Shown piece by piece: positions 44,678 through 47,799 of a stretch of DNA of 47,799 bases. Source of the stretch: Telmatospirillum sp. Its GTDB lineage: Bacteria > Pseudomonadota > Alphaproteobacteria > Rhodospirillales > Magnetospirillaceae. Made by a program: the position numbers and the translations under genes. Each line of letters starts with the position of its first letter. Position 1 is the stretch's first letter. Under the pieces are notes generated by a model that saw only the letters and a list, made by a program, of their open reading frames with translations, was not told the DNA's origin and did no database searches. Location: contig WASQ01000049.1 of NCBI GenBank assembly GCA_009712185.1, positions 1 through 47,799 of the forward strand, given 5' to 3'.

Positions 44678-45901
44678 TTATGGGGATAACCTGGGCGGGC
44701 AGCCTTCCGCGGACATGTAGTCCCGCGTGGCCGGGACCACGTCGCCCCTGTGGGCAAATTGCATCTGCCAGGTCATCATGCCCTGGCGGCGAAAGGCGGT
44801 TTCGGATCCCGCCAGATAGAATTCCCACATCCGGCAGAACCGCTCGTCATAGATTTCCGCCACCCTGGCCCGGTGCTGGTTGAAGCGCTGACGCCAGCCG
44901 CGCAGCGTGTCGGCGTAATGGGAGGGACGCAGGATCTCGATGTCGGTGGCGACAAGGCCGCTGCCCTCGATGGCCCGGGTGACCTCCGACAGGGCGGGGC
45001 AATAGCCGCCGGGGAAGATATATTTCCGGATCCAGGCATTGGTGGCTCCGGCGCCGTGGCTGCGGCCGATGGCGTGCAGCAGGGCGACGCCACCGTCGTT
45101 CAGCAGCTCTCCGACCCGCCGGAAAAAGGTGCCGTATTGTCCGATGCCGACATGTTCGAACATGCCGACCGAGACGATGCGGTCGAAGCCGCCCGAGATC
45201 TGCCGGTAGTCCGCCAGTTCGAACGTGACCCGGTGGGACAGTTGCTCGGCCTCCGCCCTCTGGCGCGCGATGGCGAGCTGATGCTCCGACAGGGTGATTC
45301 CCGTGACCTTCACATCCGCCTGACGGGCGATACTGAGCGCGAGGCCGCCCCAGCCGCATCCGATGTCGAGAACGCGCTGGCCGGATTTCAGCAGAAGTTT
45401 ACCGATGATATGGCGCTTCTTGGCCTCCTGCGCCTGCTCGAGAGTCATCCCGGGATCGGCGAAATAGCCGCAGGAATATTGCCGGTCGGGATCCAGAAAC
45501 AGAGCGTAGAAATCGTCGGAAAGGTCATAATGGTGGGCGACGTTGCGCCGGCTGGCTTTGACCGGATTCCACTGCTGAAGATGGCGCAGCAGGAAACCGA
45601 GCCGTTCCTGCACCGAAAATCGGGGATCGGCCCGTCGCATGTTTTCGGCGATCAGCGCCAGGAAATCATCGAGGGTCCCGCCCTCGATGGTCAGAGTCCC
45701 GTCCGTATAAGCTTCTCCAACTGCGATCGACGGTTGAAGCGCTATTCTCCAGTGCAATCTTCGATCGTGAAGCCGCAATATGACGGGAGGGAGGTCCGGC
45801 AGAGGAGTTCCGCCGAAGACATGGGACCGTCCGAGGGCGTCGATCACCGTCAGGCGGCCATACCGCACGAGGCGGTTTAAAAATGGCACGAACAACAGCA
45901 T
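44678..45901 (-). CDS. cfa: Cyclopropane-fatty-acyl-phospholipid synthase
   Basis: Cfa transfers a methylene group from SAM to unsaturated acyl chains in membrane phospholipids. From ATG 45901, with AAGG 5 bases ahead, it has 407 residues; the open frame runs on to TTG 45964, which is less likely. The SAM site VLDIGCGWGGLALS, preceded by HHYDLSDDFYALFLD and YSCGYF, is typical, as are FDRIVSVGMFEHVG and RKYIFPGGYCPALSE. The C-terminal region FYLAGSETAFRRQGMMTWQMQF is also a Cfa hallmark. It lies between dnaB and rplI, separated from rplI by a strong hairpin. Confidence 0.94.
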   Translation of the reverse strand: MLLFVPFLNRLVRYGRLTVIDALGRSHVFGGTPLPDLPPVILRLHDRRLHWRIALQPSIAVGEAYTDGTLTIEGGTLDDFLALIAENMRRADPRFSVQERLGFLLRHLQQWNPVKASRRNVAHHYDLSDDFYALFLDPDRQYSCGYFADPGMTLEQAQEAKKRHIIGKLLLKSGQRVLDIGCGWGGLALSIARQADVKVTGITLSEHQLAIARQRAEAEQLSHRVTFELADYRQISGGFDRIVSVGMFEHVGIGQYGTFFRRVGELLNDGGVALLHAIGRSHGAGATNAWIRKYIFPGGYCPALSEVTRAIEGSGLVATDIEILRPSHYADTLRGWRQRFNQHRARVAEIYDERFCRMWEFYLAGSETAFRRQGMMTWQMQFAHRGDVVPATRDYMSAEGCPPRLSP

Positions 45902-45975
45902 GACAACCTTAACATAGGCGGCAAGGCCGCCGGTTGCCAGTCTGGGGGTGCCATTTTCAGGCAAATAACGGTCGA

Positions 45976-46005
45976 CGCGCCCCCTTCTCGCGAGAAAGGG
46001 GCGCG
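45976..46005. terminator. Strong hairpin between rplI and cfa
   Basis: CGCGCCCCCTTCTCG (45976-45990) and CGAGAAAGGGGCGCG (45991-46005) form a 15-bp stem with one G-U pair on the minus strand; the central bases CTCGCGAG would open a small loop. It lies 36 bases downstream of the rplI stop in the direction of its transcription. It has only a weak T-rich sequence after it, but it is the clearest stem-loop in the window. Confidence 0.65.
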
Positions 46006-46040
46006 CCCACGGTCAGGCAATAGGCGTTGGACAGGCCCGA

Positions 46041-46598
46041 TCAGGCCTCGGCGGTGTCCGCCTGCTCCGTCGCCTCGGGAGCGGCCTCGACCGTCTCCTC
46101 GACCTCTTCCTCGATCACTTCGGCCTCGGCCTTGGCGGCACGCTCCGCCTCCTCCTGGGAACGGGCGACCGTCACCTTGACCATCACCGCGACCTCGGGG
46201 TGCAGGGACACCCGCACCTGCGAGGTGCCAATGCTCTTGATCGGGTGATCAAGGGCAACCTGGCGACGCTCGATGGTGAAACCGGCATCCTTGACCGCCT
46301 CGGCCACGTCGCGGCCGCTGACGGAACCGTAGAGCATTCCGCCCTCACCGGCCTGCCGGATGATCAGAATGGCAAGGCCGTTCAGCTTGGCGGCAACCGC
46401 CTCGGCCTCGTCACGGCGCTGCAAATTCTGGGCCTCGAGCTGGGCGCGCTGCGCCTCAAAACGGGCCTGGTTCTCTTTGTTGGCCCGCAGAGCCTTTTTC
46501 TGCGGCAACAGGTAATTACGGGCAAAGCCGGGCTTGACCTTAACGGTATCGCCCATCTGGCCCAGCTTCTCGATGCGCTCAAGCAGGATGACTTCCAT
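46041..46598 (-). CDS. rplI: 50S ribosomal protein L9
   Basis: The 185-residue product begins [39 protein letters not shown], the L9 rRNA-binding domain, followed by the connecting helix and the C-terminal domain. Past about residue 150 an acidic Ala/Glu tail follows, as in many alphaproteobacteria. ATG 46598 is the conserved start; the frame upstream runs into DUF2232. It overlaps the DUF2232 stop by 1 base. Confidence 0.97.
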   Translation of the reverse strand: MEVILLERIEKLGQMGDTVKVKPGFARNYLLPQKKALRANKENQARFEAQRAQLEAQNLQRRDEAEAVAAKLNGLAILIIRQAGEGGMLYGSVSGRDVAEAVKDAGFTIERRQVALDHPIKSIGTSQVRVSLHPEVAVMVKVTVARSQEEAERAAKAEAEVIEEEVEETVEAAPEATEQADTAEA

Positions 46599-47530
46599 CA
46601 CTTTTCCTCCTGGCTGCCTTCGACCTGACGCCGACGCAGCCTCGTCCAATGCCTAACCAATCCCAGTCCCGCCACGGCCACCAGGGACCAGCCGAACATG
46701 ACAAAAAACACAACATAGAACAATGCGAGCAGCAGCCCTCCATTGGGCCGTCCCCGCAATGTCTTATGCACAAACGCCAGTCCGGCCAACGTCTGCGGCA
46801 GTATCAGCACCACCGCCGCGTTGCGCGCCAGATACCCGGCACTTCCGCCCAGCGTCATCCCGGCCACCGCGGCCAGAACCAGGGCAAGGGCCAGCCAGGA
46901 CGGCAGATCCAGCCCGGCGTAAGCCGGCGTCGGTCGCATCGCCTGTCCGGCCCTGGCGACGATCCACTGTGCCAGAACGCCGTTCAGGACCGCCATGATC
47001 AGCCATGCGCATCCCAGCATTGCCGGGAACAGGGCCGACCAGAGGGCGATGACGCTGCCCTGCATCTCCGGCGCCACCTGCGGAGCCACCTGACCGAAAG
47101 CCTGGGCCACGAAAGCCCTGGCCTGTTCCTCGATCCCGGCTTCTCCCCCGGTGAACAGCAGCGATCCCGCCACCATTGCCACCGCCGCTGTCGCGGCAAG
47201 CCCCGCCAGGATGTCCCCGGACCCGCTCCACAGAGAGCCGGGACCGGACTGGCGGCGCAACGCCAGGGGCACCAGGGCGACGGCCGGCAGCAGAGCTGTG
47301 ACGGCAAACGCCGGCACGGCCGACGCGGACACCGCGGCCACCAGTGCCAGGGCGGCGATAGCGCCCGGCAAAAGCAGCCCCAGACCGCGACTGAAGCCGA
47401 TCATGACCAGCGGCAGAGGCATCAGATAGGCCAGCAGAAGCCCGGCTCCACCGCCGGTCGAAACCGACAGAAGAACCAGAGCGCTTGCCAGACCCGCCAC
47501 CACCGACAGGCCAATGTCCTTGGACATCAC
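46598..47530 (-). CDS. DUF2232 family membrane protein
   Basis: The 310-residue product is a polytopic membrane protein with about eight hydrophobic segments, from [19 protein letters not shown] to [20 protein letters not shown], and a basic end [14 protein letters not shown]. It matches DUF2232, a family encoded between rpsR and rplI in alphaproteobacteria and related to ribosome-operon neighbours of unknown function. ATG 47527 is the next in-frame start. It is 58 bases downstream of rpsR and is co-transcribed with rplI. Confidence 0.85.
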   Translation of the reverse strand: MMSKDIGLSVVAGLASALVLLSVSTGGGAGLLLAYLMPLPLVMIGFSRGLGLLLPGAIAALALVAAVSASAVPAFAVTALLPAVALVPLALRRQSGPGSLWSGSGDILAGLAATAAVAMVAGSLLFTGGEAGIEEQARAFVAQAFGQVAPQVAPEMQGSVIALWSALFPAMLGCAWLIMAVLNGVLAQWIVARAGQAMRPTPAYAGLDLPSWLALALVLAAVAGMTLGGSAGYLARNAAVVLILPQTLAGLAFVHKTLRGRPNGGLLLALFYVVFFVMFGWSLVAVAGLGLVRHWTRLRRRQVEGSQEEK

Positions 47531-47588
47531 GGTCCCCCGGGACGGACGCGTGGTGGCCCGGCGAACCGGGCCGCCATGGCGTTTGGCC

Positions 47589-47799
47589 TTACTTCACCAC
47601 GTAGGGCAGCAGGCCGAGGAAGCGGGCGCGCTTGATGGCACGGGCCAGTTCACGCTGCTTCTTGGCCGACACGGCGGTGATCCGGCTCGGCACGATCTTG
47701 CCACGCTCGGAAATGAACCGCTGCAGCAGCTTGACGTCCTTGTAGTCGATCTTCGGAGCGCCCTCGCCCGAGAACGGGCAGGTCTTGCGGCGACGGAAG
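47589..47799 (-). CDS. rpsR: 30S ribosomal protein S18, 5' part outside the window
   Basis: The minus-strand frame ends at TAA 47591-47589 and is open to the window edge. It reads [68 protein letters not shown], the conserved S18 body without its first residues. S18 binds the platform of the 30S subunit. It leads into DUF2232 and rplI, the usual rpsF-rpsR-DUF2232-rplI order. Confidence 0.96.
   Translation of the reverse strand, partial: FRRRKTCPFSGEGAPKIDYKDVKLLQRFISERGKIVPSRITAVSAKKQRELARAIKRARFLGLLPYVVK

Overview
The window is GC-rich chromosomal DNA of an alphaproteobacterium, most likely a Rhodospirillales member. CooS, CooC, CooT and CooA closely resemble their Rhodospirillum rubrum counterparts. 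The conserved blocks DUF1285-NUDIX-DUF6111-CCA transferase and rpsR-DUF2232-rplI ... dnaB-alr ... radA-cvpA-purF are also arranged as in that order. No tRNA, rRNA, CRISPR array or intact insertion sequence was seen.

Left part (1-4.6 kb): the end of a DUF2076 gene runs into a compact CO-oxidation operon, cooS-cooC-cooT-cooJ-like-cooA. A 16-bp palindrome that fits the CooA operator (TGTCG-N6-CGACA) lies upstream of cooS. No cooF ferredoxin gene and no CO-dependent hydrogenase genes are in the window. The CooA has Ser at position 75, where R. rubrum CooA has the ferric-heme ligand Cys75. The CooJ-like protein keeps the N-terminal H-x3-H-x3-H motif but has no histidine-rich tail.

4.7-7.6 kb: a D-galactonate catabolic operon, dgoK-dgoA-dgoD, on the minus strand, with a palindromic candidate operator upstream but no regulator or transporter beside it. 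7.86-9.4 kb: a pesticin/T4-like muramidase with a GC-rich N-terminal region and an AT-richer catalytic end. It overlaps by 4 bp a gene for a small secreted protein, which suggests an imported effector-immunity pair. 9.8-13.1 kb: an mprF/lpiA-acvB operon for aminoacyl-phosphatidylglycerol metabolism. 13.2-14.6 kb: an MBL-fold hydrolase and a histidine phosphatase.

14.7-20.5 kb: biotin synthesis, with bioB divergent from bioF-bioH-like-bioC-bioD-bioA. 20.5-23.3 kb: CCA-adding enzyme, DUF6111, NUDIX and DUF1285 on the minus strand, divergent from a moxR-DUF58-DUF4159-VWA-like membrane gene operon (23.3-30.0 kb). 30-36 kb is a mixed accessory stretch: a lipoprotein, a DeoR-family regulator divergent from a small DUF4406-like gene with a pair of inverted 16-bp sites between them, a bacteriohemerythrin, a soluble chemotaxis receptor, a DUF2867 protein and a fused SpmA-SpmB membrane protein.

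36-47.8 kb is a housekeeping run entirely on the minus strand: SDR, purF, cvpA, radA, mlaF, mlaE, alr, dnaB, cfa, rplI, DUF2232 and the 3' part of rpsR. Names rest on reading the translations and motifs and on recalled family sequences; no database search was possible.
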